DNA of 8,132 nucleotides from Phycisphaerales bacterium (GCA_003511945.1 DOJA01000342.1:25169-33300), one strand, 5' to 3'; shown: positions 1 through 6,433, counted from the stretch's first letter. A program made the numbers and translations. The notes: a model not told the origin generated them from the sequence alone.

Positions 1-93
1 TTCCTGATCGGGAACATCAACTGCCTGAACCTGTTCAACAACTGCCTGCGGGTGATGTACCACGGCGAGTACGAGGCGACGGGGCGACAGTGA
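1..93 (+). CDS. C-terminal end of an unidentified protein (5' truncated by window edge)
   Basis: Frame 1 is open from the first base to a TGA at 91-93 and encodes 30 residues beginning FLIGNINCLNLFN and ending EYEATGRQ. By my count 29 of the 30 codons end in G or C, which matches the third-position bias of the firm genes here, so I take it as real coding sequence. The tail contains two cysteines and several Asn residues. I do not recognise the family from this fragment and assign no function. The gene runs towards the minus-strand phosphorylase, so the two are convergent and about 210 bases separate their stop codons. Confidence 0.7.
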   Translation, partial: FLIGNINCLNLFNNCLRVMYHGEYEATGRQ

Positions 94-306
94 ACCGGGG
101 CGGGGTTGGGAGACTCCGTCGAGTCACGCTCAGTTCGGCGGGGGCTGACGGATCGTCCGTCGCCTCGTCCAAGTGAAGTGCGGCGTCCGTCGAGCCGCCG
201 ATGGCGTGCGACACGGCGCGCGGAGGGTTTGCCGGCGTGTTCGTCGCGCCCCGGGCGCGAGTGCCTGGGCGAGAGAGCCGTGCCCCGCGCGCCATCACGC
301 CGGCGA
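94..306. other. Convergent intergenic region with a small perfect hairpin
   Basis: This stretch lies between the stop of the truncated upstream gene and the stop of the minus-strand phosphorylase. The open frames across it look like high-GC noise and none has a ribosome binding site with a recognisable product. At 147-161 there is a perfect 6-bp hairpin (GACGGA, loop TCG, TCCGTC). It could end transcripts from either side, but no T-tract follows on either strand, so an intrinsic-terminator call is weak. I see nothing else here. Confidence 0.4.
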
Positions 307-1260
307 TCAGGCCGTGTGGCCGCTGTGTGCCGGCGATGCGTCCTTGAAGTGGCGGCCCCAGATCGGGCGCAGTCGCTCGACCGCTTCGGGCGCGATCAGG
401 ATCTTGTTGGTCCAGATGCCCAGCCGCAGAGCGTCGTGCGCCGGGCTGGGTCGGTCGCGGAGGATCGTGATGTCACGCAGGGCGGCCTCGACGAGGTGGG
501 CCGCGGCATCGGCGCTCCTGCGGATGTTGCCGATGATCTCCGCCAGCAGCGACTCGGGCGCTGACGACGACGAGGACTCGGGGCGCTCGCGCCAGCAGTC
601 GTAGTCGGTGGGCAACGCGACAAGGGCATACGCCATCTCGGCTTCGCGGGCCAGCCGGGCCTCTGGAAGCGCCGTCATCCCGACCACATCGGCGCCCAGC
701 GTGCGGTGCACGCGGCTCTCGGCTCGGGTCGAGAAGGATGGGCCGTCGATGCAGACATATGTGCCCCCGATGTACACCTCGACGCCCCGTTCGCTTGCGG
801 ACGGGTCCGCCGCGGTCAGCCACTCCATCATCACCGGGCAGCAGGGATCGGCGAACTCGACATGGACCGCGGCGTCGTCGAAGAAGGTGCGGCTCTCATG
901 GCGCCTCCCCGCGCCGGTCGTCCGGTCGATGAACTGGTCGACGAGCATCACGCCGCCGGGCCGGACTTCCTCTCGCAAGGAGCCCACCGCCCCGGTGGCG
1001 ATCAGGTGCGTCACGCCCAGCGACTTGAGGGCGAAGATGTTGGCGCGGTACGGCACCATGTGCGGCGGGATGATGTGCCCCGGCCCGTGGCGCTGAAGGA
1101 CAGCGACCTGCACATCCGAGTCTGTCAGCGTGCCGAGGGCGATGGGCGCGCTGGGAGGGCCGAAGGGCGTGCCGACCTCGATGAGTTTGTGCGAAGCGAG
1201 AAGTCCCGCGGCCGTCAGCCGGTCTTCCATGCCGCTGCCGCCGAGGATCCCGAGTCGCAT
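307..1260 (-). CDS. mtnP: S-methyl-5'-thioadenosine phosphorylase-like purine nucleoside phosphorylase
   Basis: The 317-residue product has the MTA phosphorylase layout throughout. There is an N-terminal phosphate-loop motif GILGGSG (4-10), TPFGPPS (31-37), RHG with Arg57/His58, YRANIFALKSLGVTHLIATGAVGSL (71-95), DQFIDRT (108-114), GTYVCIDGPSFSTRAES (166-182), GMT (194-196) and TDYDCW (218-223). In this family the two Asp of DYD read the 6-amino group of adenine, so adenine nucleosides are the expected substrates. The usual reaction is phosphorolysis of 5'-methylthioadenosine to adenine and 5-methylthioribose-1-phosphate. The length is slightly above the roughly 280-290 residues of the human enzyme. 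A Ser-rich stretch (229-233) follows DYDCW, and many relatives have Arg or Gln where this protein has Ser175 in GPSF. The start is the only ATG giving the canonical N-terminus, but its Shine-Dalgarno (GGAG about 11 bases upstream) is modest. The gene is divergent from arsM, and I infer it may process the adenosyl-arsenic product of ArsS. A housekeeping role in methionine salvage is the alternative. Confidence 0.9.
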   Translation of the reverse strand: MRLGILGGSGMEDRLTAAGLLASHKLIEVGTPFGPPSAPIALGTLTDSDVQVAVLQRHGPGHIIPPHMVPYRANIFALKSLGVTHLIATGAVGSLREEVRPGGVMLVDQFIDRTTGAGRRHESRTFFDDAAVHVEFADPCCPVMMEWLTAADPSASERGVEVYIGGTYVCIDGPSFSTRAESRVHRTLGADVVGMTALPEARLAREAEMAYALVALPTDYDCWRERPESSSSSAPESLLAEIIGNIRRSADAAAHLVEAALRDITILRDRPSPAHDALRLGIWTNKILIAPEAVERLRPIWGRHFKDASPAHSGHTA

Positions 1261-1426
1261 ATGGGGTGGTGCTCCGGGCGGCTGGGCGGGGGCCGCCTGG
1301 GCGGCACGGTGCGAAAAAGGGAATAGATTGGCCGGCTCGCCTATTCCCTCCCGGGCGCCGAGTCACGCCGGCGTCCGACCCGGGGGCGAGGCCGGGACGC
1401 GGCCTCCGCAAAGGAGCATCGATCGC
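1261..1426. promoter_or_regulatory. Divergent intergenic region between the mtnP-like gene and arsM
   Basis: These 166 bases must carry the promoters of both divergent genes. I could not find convincing -35/-10 pairs on either strand. The stretch holds a 9-bp inverted repeat (listed separately, 1318-1349), a G/C-rich segment with GGGCGGC and GCCGCC blocks (about 1276-1305), and the arsM ribosome binding site AAGGAG at 1411-1416. A shared control region would let an arsenic-responsive regulator act on both genes, but no arsR gene lies in the window and this is inference only. Confidence 0.5.
1318..1349. repeat. 32-nt inverted-repeat element, copy 1 (AGGGAATAG / CTATTCCCT)
   Basis: A perfect 9-bp inverted repeat: AGGGAATAG at 1318-1326 and CTATTCCCT at 1341-1349, with a 14-base spacer. 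It sits upstream of both divergent genes (58 bases from the mtnP-like start and 78 from arsM), so it cannot be terminating either of them. A second copy with the same total length and the same outer AGGGAAT/ATTCCCT arms is at 7996-8027. It could be a protein-binding site, a leader hairpin or a dispersed repeat family. Confidence 0.7.
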
Positions 1427-2644
1427 ATGAGCAGGGCGACAGTGTACGGCACGGGCAAGTTGGGGGGGGCGGGGGCCGACGGGATCGAATGGGCCGTGCG
1501 GTCGCGGTATGCAGAGGCCTCGCGCGTGGCCGAGGCCGCCCTGTGCTGCCCGACCATCAACTACGACACGACGCTCCTCGCCATGCTCCCCGCGGAGATC
1601 GTCGAGAAGGACTACGGCTGCGGCGATCCCAGCAGGTATGTCGGCGAGGGGGAGACGGTCGTCGATCTGGGCTCGGGCGGGGGCAAGATCTGCTACATGA
1701 TCTCGAAGAAGGTGGGGGCGCGGGGGCGGGTCGTCGGCGTGGACTTCAATGAGCCGATGCTCGCGCTGGCCCGCAAGTACCAGGTCGAGATGGCCGCCAA
1801 GCTCGGCTGGGCGAACACAGCGTTCGTCAAGGCCCGCATCCAGGACATGGGGCTGGACCTTGACGCGCTGGCGGCGTGGATCGCCAAGCACCCCGTGACG
1901 AGTCTGGAGGGCGCCGACGCACTGGAGGCCGAGAAGCGTCGCATCCGCGCCGAGGCGCCCGGCGTCGCGAGCGACTTCGCCGATGTGGTCGTCTCCAACT
2001 GCGTGCTCAACCTCGTGGCGACGGAGGAGAAGGCCCGGCTCTTCGACGAGATGTTCCGCGTGCTGAAGAAGGGCGGGCGGGCGGTCATCAGCGACATTGT
2101 ATGCGACGAGACGCCGCCCGAGTCGATGCGGAGTGACCCGCGCCTGTGGAGCGGGTGCGTCTCGGGGGCGTTCCGTGAAGACGAGTTCCTCGAACGCTTC
2201 GAGAAGGCCGGGTTTCACGGCGTGGAGATCCTCGACCGGGCGTCCGAGCCGTGGCAGGTGGTCGAGGGGATTGAGTTCCGCTCGATGACCGTGCGGGCAT
2301 ACAAGGGCAAGCAGGGGCCGTGCTTCGAGCACAACCAGGCGGTGGTCTACAAGGGGCCTTGGAAGAAGGTCGTGGACGACGACGGGCACACGCTGGTGCG
2401 CGGGGCGCGGATGGCGGTGTGCGACAAGACATACCAGATCATGACGAACCCGAAGGGCCCGTACGCGGGGCAGATGATCGGCATCGAGCCGCGCGAGGCG
2501 ATCGAAGCGGGCGACGCCAGGCCGTTCGCGTGCCACAAGCAGGCGCTGCGCGACCCGAGGCAGACCAAGGGGCTGGACTACCGCGAGACGATCGCGGCGG
2601 ATGGGGAAGGGTGCTGCACGGACGGCGGGGGGGCGTGCTGCTGA
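1427..2644 (+). CDS. arsM: ArsM-type arsenite S-adenosylmethionine methyltransferase with Cys-rich C-terminal extension
   Basis: The product (405 residues) is a class I SAM methyltransferase expected to methylate As(III), moving methyl groups from SAM to thiol-bound arsenic in the cytosol. The SAM site is VVDLGSGGGK (78-87) with the acidic GVD at Asp106. Three cysteines fall in the contexts known to bind arsenic in ArsM: Cys65 in DYGCGDP, Cys192 in VVSNCVLNL and Cys244 in GCVSGAFREDEF. Additional cysteines are Cys40-41, 299, 332 and 369, plus terminal pairs Cys396-397 and Cys404-405. The region after about residue 275 is an extension beyond the Rossmann domain. The reading frame stays open upstream, but ATG 1427 is chosen because AAGGAG (1411-1416) lies 10 bases before it and translation from there gives a family-like N-terminus. 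The permease gene follows after 40 bases, consistent with an arsM-permease-arsS operon. The family assignment is firm; the organoarsenical end product is inferred from the neighbours. Confidence 0.9.
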   Translation: MSRATVYGTGKLGGAGADGIEWAVRSRYAEASRVAEAALCCPTINYDTTLLAMLPAEIVEKDYGCGDPSRYVGEGETVVDLGSGGGKICYMISKKVGARGRVVGVDFNEPMLALARKYQVEMAAKLGWANTAFVKARIQDMGLDLDALAAWIAKHPVTSLEGADALEAEKRRIRAEAPGVASDFADVVVSNCVLNLVATEEKARLFDEMFRVLKKGGRAVISDIVCDETPPESMRSDPRLWSGCVSGAFREDEFLERFEKAGFHGVEILDRASEPWQVVEGIEFRSMTVRAYKGKQGPCFEHNQAVVYKGPWKKVVDDDGHTLVRGARMAVCDKTYQIMTNPKGPYAGQMIGIEPREAIEAGDARPFACHKQALRDPRQTKGLDYRETIAADGEGCCTDGGGACC

Positions 2645-2684
2645 GCGTCGGGCGGAACTGAAGGGTCCATCCCGCGCCGGCGGC

Positions 2685-3884
2685 ATGGACGCTGTGGGCC
2701 TTTTCATGGCTATAGCACTCATCATCGCGGTCCTCTGGCTCGCCTACAGCAACGGAGCGAACGACAACTTCAAGGGCGTCGCGACGCTCTACGGCAGCGG
2801 CGCGGCGTCGTTCAACCGGGCCAGAGCGTGGGCGACCATCGCCACGATCGCCGGCAGTCTGGTGTCGGTCGTGTTCGCGGCGTCCTTGGCCAGGAAGTTC
2901 TCCGGCGGCGGGCTCGTGCCCGCGGAGTTCGCCAGCAGTTCTGCGCTGCTGATCTCGGTCGGGGCGGCGGGCGCGGCGACGGTTCTCCTCGCGACGCTCC
3001 TGGGCATGCCCACATCAACGACGCACGCGCTCACGGGCGCACTCGTGGGCGTGGCGCTGTTCGTCAATGGCGGCCCCCTGCCGCTGGCCAAGCTCTGGAG
3101 CGGCTTCTTTCTACCCTTGCTCGTCAGCCCCATCATGGCCGTGGCGCTGGCGGGCGGGGCTTACATCATTCTGCGCCGGCTGCGACTGGCACTGGGCGTC
3201 ACCCGCGAGACCTGCGTGTGCGTGGGGCCGGCAAGAGCGCTTGTGCCCGTGGCGCTCACCGTTGGGGGCGGGCGCGGCGGCGGGGGGGGGGCGGCGCTGG
3301 TCGATCAGCGATCCGGCTCATGCCTCAATGGGCTGAGCGTCAGCGTCGGCGAGACCTCGCAGTGCGTCGAGCGGTACTCGGGCACACTCGTCGGCGTTGA
3401 TGCGCAGATCGCTGTCACAACCGTCCACTACGCCAGCGCGGGCGCCGTCTGCTTCGCCCGAGCCGTCAACGACACGCCCAAGATTGCTGCGCTGCTCATG
3501 GCGTTCGGGGGCGTGGGAGGCGCGATCGGCGGATGGCAACTGGGCATCGTCGCGGCGGCGATGGCCGTCGGCGGCCTGATCCAGGCCCGCAAGGTGGCCG
3601 AGACCATGAGCAAGCGCATCACGGCGCTCAACCCGGGCCAAGGCCTCACCGGCAACCTCGTGACGGCCCTCCTCGTCATCGGCGCATCGCGGTTCGGATT
3701 GCCGGTCTCGACCACGCATGTCTCGGTCGGGTCGATCTTCGGCATCGGCGTTGTGGGCGGCAGGCCGCAGTGGAAGACCGTCGGTCAGATCGGCACGGCC
3801 TGGCTCACCACGCTGCCGCTGGGCGGGCTGCTCGGTGCGGGACTGTACTTGCTGCTGTCACACCCCTCGATTGCGTCTGCCTGA
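2685..3884 (+). CDS. PiT-family inorganic phosphate (possibly arsenate/organoarsenical) permease with Cys-bearing loop
   Basis: A 399-residue integral membrane protein of the PiT family, whose members carry phosphate with H+ or Na+. Both halves of the duplicated PiT fold are present. The first has AYSNGANDNFKG (20-31) and GMPTSTTHALTGALVG (107-122). The second has RAVNDTPKIAALL (259-271) and GLPVSTTHVSVGSIFG (338-353). About ten hydrophobic segments are visible. The central loop (about 171-245) is unusual: it has ETCVCVG (Cys177, Cys179), a glycine run encoded by ten consecutive G (3282-3291), Cys213 and Cys227; Cys256 lies just before the second signature. The loop's cysteines suggest arsenic binding or sensing, but this is inference. 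ATG 2685 is chosen by the family N-terminus; no good Shine-Dalgarno precedes it and ATG 2706 is an alternative. The position between arsM and arsS, with short gaps on both sides, implies co-transcription and a role in moving arsenate, phosphate or an arsenosugar precursor. Confidence 0.88.
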   Translation: MDAVGLFMAIALIIAVLWLAYSNGANDNFKGVATLYGSGAASFNRARAWATIATIAGSLVSVVFAASLARKFSGGGLVPAEFASSSALLISVGAAGAATVLLATLLGMPTSTTHALTGALVGVALFVNGGPLPLAKLWSGFFLPLLVSPIMAVALAGGAYIILRRLRLALGVTRETCVCVGPARALVPVALTVGGGRGGGGGAALVDQRSGSCLNGLSVSVGETSQCVERYSGTLVGVDAQIAVTTVHYASAGAVCFARAVNDTPKIAALLMAFGGVGGAIGGWQLGIVAAAMAVGGLIQARKVAETMSKRITALNPGQGLTGNLVTALLVIGASRFGLPVSTTHVSVGSIFGIGVVGGRPQWKTVGQIGTAWLTTLPLGGLLGAGLYLLLSHPSIASA

Positions 3885-3907
3885 AACCATGTTCGGAGTC
3901 ACGATCC

Positions 3908-5017
3908 ATGCTCGTCTCTCAGTCTGACTCGTCGCGTTCCGCGTGGCAGACCGCGCAGACGGCTTCGTCGCCCGAGCCCGTGGGCATCACTGTCAATGGC
4001 TCCCGACCCGGGCGGTGGGAGCCCAACGCGTTCGATCGTGCCGTTGAGGCCGCGACGGGCTCACCGCTGATCGCTGCGGGCGCAGGCGGCATCAGGACAT
4101 TCCAGGTGAATGTCGGCCTGCGGTGCAACCTCGCGTGCCATCACTGCCATGTCGAGAGCGGACCCAAGCGGACCGAGGAGATGGGCTGGGAGACGATGGA
4201 ACTCGTGCTCCGCGCCGCGAAGCTCGCCGGCGCGAGGACCATGGACATCACCGGCGGCGCGCCGGAGATGAACCCCAGCTTCCGGCGATTCGTCGCCGCG
4301 GCGAAGGCACAGGGGCACGAGGTGATCGTCCGCACCAACCTCACGATCGCGCTCGAAGCGGGCTACGAGGACCTGCCCCGCTTCTTCCGCGAGCAGCGGG
4401 TGCACCTGATCGCGTCGCTGCCTTGCTATCTCGAAGTGAATGTGGACAAGCAGCGCGGGCGCCATGTCTATGTCGAGAGCGTCGAGGTCATCAGGCGCCT
4501 CAACGCGGAGGGCTTCGGGATCGACCCCGAGTTGCCGCTCGACCTGGTGTACAACCCGGGCGGGCCTTCGCTCCCGCCGCCGCAGGACCGGCTGGAGACC
4601 GACTACCGGCGCGAACTCGATCGCCAGTTCGGGCTTCGCTTCACCGGGCTCTACACGATCACGAACATGCCCATCGGCCGGTTCCAGCACGACCTGGAGC
4701 GCAGCGGCAAGGGGGCGGCCTACAAGCAGAAGCTCGTCGACGCCTTCAACCCCGCCACGATCGAGCTGCTGATGTGCCGCCACCAGGTCCATGTGAGCCA
4801 CGACGGCACGCTCAGCGACTGCGACTTCAACTACGCCATCAAGCTCGGCGTGAACTCCGACGAGGAGGAGGGGGGGGCGCAGTCGGCCCGGCACATCCGT
4901 GACCTGAACTCGCTTGACGCCATCGCTCGATTCGCCCGCCGGTCGATCGCGACGGGCGAACACTGCTTCGGGTGCACGGCGGGGTGCGGGTCGTCGTGCG
5001 GGGGAGCGCTCGCGTGA
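3908..5017 (+). CDS. arsS: ArsS-type radical SAM protein (arsenosugar biosynthesis), DUF3641-like C-terminus
   Basis: The 369-residue product has the radical SAM iron-sulfur motif CxxxCxxC at Cys73, Cys77 and Cys80 (CNLACHHC), and ITGGAPE (114-120) in the SAM-binding region. It also shows the subfamily hallmarks SLPCYLEVNVDKQRG (170-184), YNPGGPSLPPPQ (215-226), NMPIGRF (253-259), the MCR...DCDFN segment with Cys290 and Cys305, and the ending HCFGCTAGCGSSCGGA (Cys353, 356, 360, 364). Characterised ArsS adds a 5'-deoxyadenosyl group from SAM to a methylated arsenical, giving a dimethylarsinoyl-adenosine precursor of arsenosugars. The frame is open further upstream, but ATG 3908 is preceded by GGAG (3895-3898) at 9 bases and starts 23 bases after the permease stop. 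No in-frame TGA interrupts the gene, so the Cys positions are ordinary cysteine. Its place in one run with arsM makes the assignment strong; the exact substrate remains inferred. Confidence 0.92.
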   Translation: MLVSQSDSSRSAWQTAQTASSPEPVGITVNGSRPGRWEPNAFDRAVEAATGSPLIAAGAGGIRTFQVNVGLRCNLACHHCHVESGPKRTEEMGWETMELVLRAAKLAGARTMDITGGAPEMNPSFRRFVAAAKAQGHEVIVRTNLTIALEAGYEDLPRFFREQRVHLIASLPCYLEVNVDKQRGRHVYVESVEVIRRLNAEGFGIDPELPLDLVYNPGGPSLPPPQDRLETDYRRELDRQFGLRFTGLYTITNMPIGRFQHDLERSGKGAAYKQKLVDAFNPATIELLMCRHQVHVSHDGTLSDCDFNYAIKLGVNSDEEEGGAQSARHIRDLNSLDAIARFARRSIATGEHCFGCTAGCGSSCGGALA

Positions 5018-5059
5018 CAGCGTTCACAGTCCACGCTCCAGGCGCACCGCACCCAGGTC

Positions 5060-5088
5060 TTGACCAAGCGTTCCAGACCACCTATGCT
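5060..5088 (+). promoter_or_regulatory. tetR promoter with operator half-site in the spacer
   Basis: A well-spaced sigma-70-like promoter: -35 TTGACC (5060-5065), 17-base spacer, -10 TATGCT (5083-5088). Transcription would begin near 5095, about 27 bases before the tetR start. The spacer contains AGCGTTCCA (5067-5075), identical to the right half of the palindrome at 5748-5765; over 18 aligned bases the two sites agree at 13. A repressor bound there would cover the promoter, so autorepression by the TetR protein is the simplest reading. Confidence 0.6.
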
Positions 5089-5121
5089 CTTGGCGCGCAC
5101 CACCAACGGACGCGTCGGGCC

Positions 5122-5700
5122 ATGCCCTGGAAGAAGAACTTCGATGTCGACACCGCACGGGACCGGGCCAAGGCCCTGTTCTGGTCCAGGGGCTACCAGG
5201 CCACTTCGATGGACGACTTGCTCAAGGGCATGGCGATCAACCGCGGGAGCTTCTACGCCACCTTTGGAAGCAAGCAGGACCTGTACCTCGATGTCCTGCG
5301 CCGCCACGAGGAGCACTACCGCCGCGGAGTGCTGGAGCACCTCCGGACGGCGTTCGCGCCTCGCGAGGCGATCCTCGCGCTGTTCGACGCGGTGCGGAAC
5401 GAGGCGTCGGGCCCCAAGGGGACGCGGGGGTGCTTCCTGGCGAACGCCACGATGGAGCTCGCCTCGTCGGACAGGACCGTCGCCAAGATTGCCCGTGGAG
5501 CATTCAACGAGACCGAGGCATTCTTCCACGCCATGATCGTCGCAGGTCGGTCCGACGGAGCAATCCCGCCAACCGTCGATCCGGTCCTGGCCGCGAGGGC
5601 TCTGCTTGGCCTGCTGCTCGGCATTCGCGTGCTCGCCCGCGGTGGTTCTGCGCCCGCGGTGCTCGACTCCATCGTCCAGCAGGTCGATGGCATGATCTAG
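5122..5700 (+). CDS. TetR/AcrR-family transcriptional repressor with a single cysteine
   Basis: A 192-residue TetR-family regulator. The N-terminal DNA-binding domain is intact: helix 1 covers about residues 9-23, and the helix-turn-helix covers about 27-47 with SMDDLLKGMAINRGSFYATFGSKQDLY (29-55). The C-terminal ligand domain has RGCFLANATMELAS (102-115). Its only cysteine is Cys104, near the position (Cys106) used for electrophile and oxidant sensing in E. coli NemR, a regulator of nemA and gloA. Similar sensing here is inferred from position and neighbours. The frame is open into arsS, but ATG 5122 is chosen because it gives the normal TetR N-terminus and lies just after a good promoter; the Shine-Dalgarno is weak. 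The gene starts 104 bases after arsS ends, with its own promoter, so I place it in a separate transcription unit with the downstream detoxification genes. The inducer is unknown, and an arsenical or a reactive carbonyl is plausible. Confidence 0.9.
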   Translation: MPWKKNFDVDTARDRAKALFWSRGYQATSMDDLLKGMAINRGSFYATFGSKQDLYLDVLRRHEEHYRRGVLEHLRTAFAPREAILALFDAVRNEASGPKGTRGCFLANATMELASSDRTVAKIARGAFNETEAFFHAMIVAGRSDGAIPPTVDPVLAARALLGLLLGIRVLARGGSAPAVLDSIVQQVDGMI

Positions 5701-5713
5701 GACTTGTTCCCTG

Positions 5714-5731
5714 TGCCGCGGCACCGCGGCA
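5714..5731 (+). terminator. GC-rich hairpin after tetR, possible terminator or attenuator
   Basis: TGCCGCGG (5714-5721) and CCGCGGCA (5724-5731) can pair as a compact 8-bp stem starting 13 bases after the tetR stop. The flanking GACTTG (5701-5706) and CAAGTC (5730-5735) offer an overlapping alternative pairing. No T-run follows, so a classical intrinsic terminator is not shown. It lies just before the operator at 5748-5765, so it may separate tetR transcription from the promoter of the next gene. Confidence 0.4.
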
Positions 5732-5747
5732 AGTCGTCTGTTCAGAA

Positions 5748-5765
5748 TTGGAACGAGCGTTCCAA
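5748..5765. promoter_or_regulatory. 18-bp palindromic operator, probable TetR binding site
   Basis: TTGGAACG-AG-CGTTCCAA is a perfect 8-bp inverted repeat with a 2-base centre, the size and symmetry typical of TetR-family operators. It lies 36 bases before the ATG of the AhpD-like gene, and its right half recurs in the tetR promoter (5067-5075). TTGGAA at its left edge could serve as a -35, but no strong -10 is evident 17-18 bases later (CTCAAT/TCAATG). Control of both promoters by the adjacent TetR protein is inferred. Confidence 0.72.
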
Positions 5766-5801
5766 ACAGTCTCAATGGTTTGGCTCTTTAGGAGAAACGC
5801 C

Positions 5802-6401
5802 ATGAAGTCCGCACTCCCCGATGTTCCCGTCCGAAGCGTCGAGTCCGCTCCCGTCGCCTCGCGCGACCTGCTCAAGGCCGCCGGCAGCAAGTTCGGCTTC
5901 GTGCCCAACCTCCTGGGCATGTTCGCCAACGCTCCGGCCCTGCTGGAGGGCTACCTCACCCTCGCCGGCATCTTCGACAAGACCTCGCTCTCGCCGACCG
6001 AGCGCCAGGTGGTTCTGCTCGCCGTTAGTTTCGAGAACGGCTGCGAGTACTGCATGGCCGCCCACAGCGCCATCGCGGGCATGCAGAAGGTCGATCAGGG
6101 CGTCATCAGCGCGCTGCGCGACGGCGGGTCGATCGCCGATGCCAGGTTGGAGGCGCTGCGGTCATTCGCCGCCGAGGTCGTCCGCACCCGGGGCTGGCCG
6201 TCCCCCGAGACGGTCTCGCGCTTCACGGGCGCCGGGTACACGCCCGCGCAGGCGCTGGAGGTTGTTCTGGGCGTCGGCGTGAAGACGCTCTCGAACTACG
6301 CCAACCACCTTGCGGCGACGCCGCTCGACGCCGCGTTCGCGCCGGTGAAGTGGTCTATGCCTGGGTGCGGATGCGGCACGGCATCGTGCGGATCACGCTG
6401 A
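5802..6401 (+). CDS. AhpD/carboxymuconolactone decarboxylase-like CxxC protein with Cys-rich tail
   Basis: A 199-residue, all-helical protein of the AhpD-like/CMD superfamily. The redox motif is ENGCEYCMAAH (78-88), with Cys81, Cys84 and His88 in the arrangement AhpD uses for peroxide reduction or thiol relay. FGFVPNLLGMFANAPALLEGYL (31-52) is the usual N-terminal helical pair of this family, and SPTERQVVLLAVS (64-76) leads into the active site. After the domain ends (about residue 183), the tail PGCGCGTASCGSR adds Cys189, Cys191 and Cys196. The start is fixed by AGGAG (5790-5794), 7 bases before the ATG. It is the first gene after the palindromic operator and is probably repressed by the upstream TetR protein. 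Its role is likely cytosolic detoxification of peroxides or electrophiles. An arsenosugar-associated peroxidase-like role is a second possibility, since AhpD-like proteins occur near arsS in other genomes. Substrate unknown. Confidence 0.88.
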   Translation: MKSALPDVPVRSVESAPVASRDLLKAAGSKFGFVPNLLGMFANAPALLEGYLTLAGIFDKTSLSPTERQVVLLAVSFENGCEYCMAAHSAIAGMQKVDQGVISALRDGGSIADARLEALRSFAAEVVRTRGWPSPETVSRFTGAGYTPAQALEVVLGVGVKTLSNYANHLAATPLDAAFAPVKWSMPGCGCGTASCGSR

Positions 6402-6433
6402 GCCGGCCCTCCCTCCTCCTGACGGAACGGGCG

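Noticed and set aside
896..2725. A 609-codon open frame on the minus strand across arsM and the divergent region
   Set aside because: It is the antisense shadow of arsM and overlaps the start of the mtnP-like gene. Its translation is Arg/Pro/His-rich with no family motif, as expected when a high-GC gene is read in the wrong frame.
3282..3291. Run of ten G in the permease gene as a possible frameshift or phase-variable tract
   Set aside because: The frame is correct on both sides: transporter signatures before and after the run are read in one frame. Variation is possible but nothing here shows it.
4061..4963. A 300-codon minus-strand frame opposite arsS
   Set aside because: arsS has unambiguous radical SAM motifs across this span. 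The opposite frame shows no motif and has no ribosome binding site, so it is an antisense shadow.
3908..5017. Possible selenocysteine in the radical SAM or AhpD-like proteins, since relatives near arsS can be selenoproteins
   Set aside because: No in-frame TGA occurs at the relevant positions. The CxxxCxxC, SLPCY and CEYC positions are all ordinary Cys codons.
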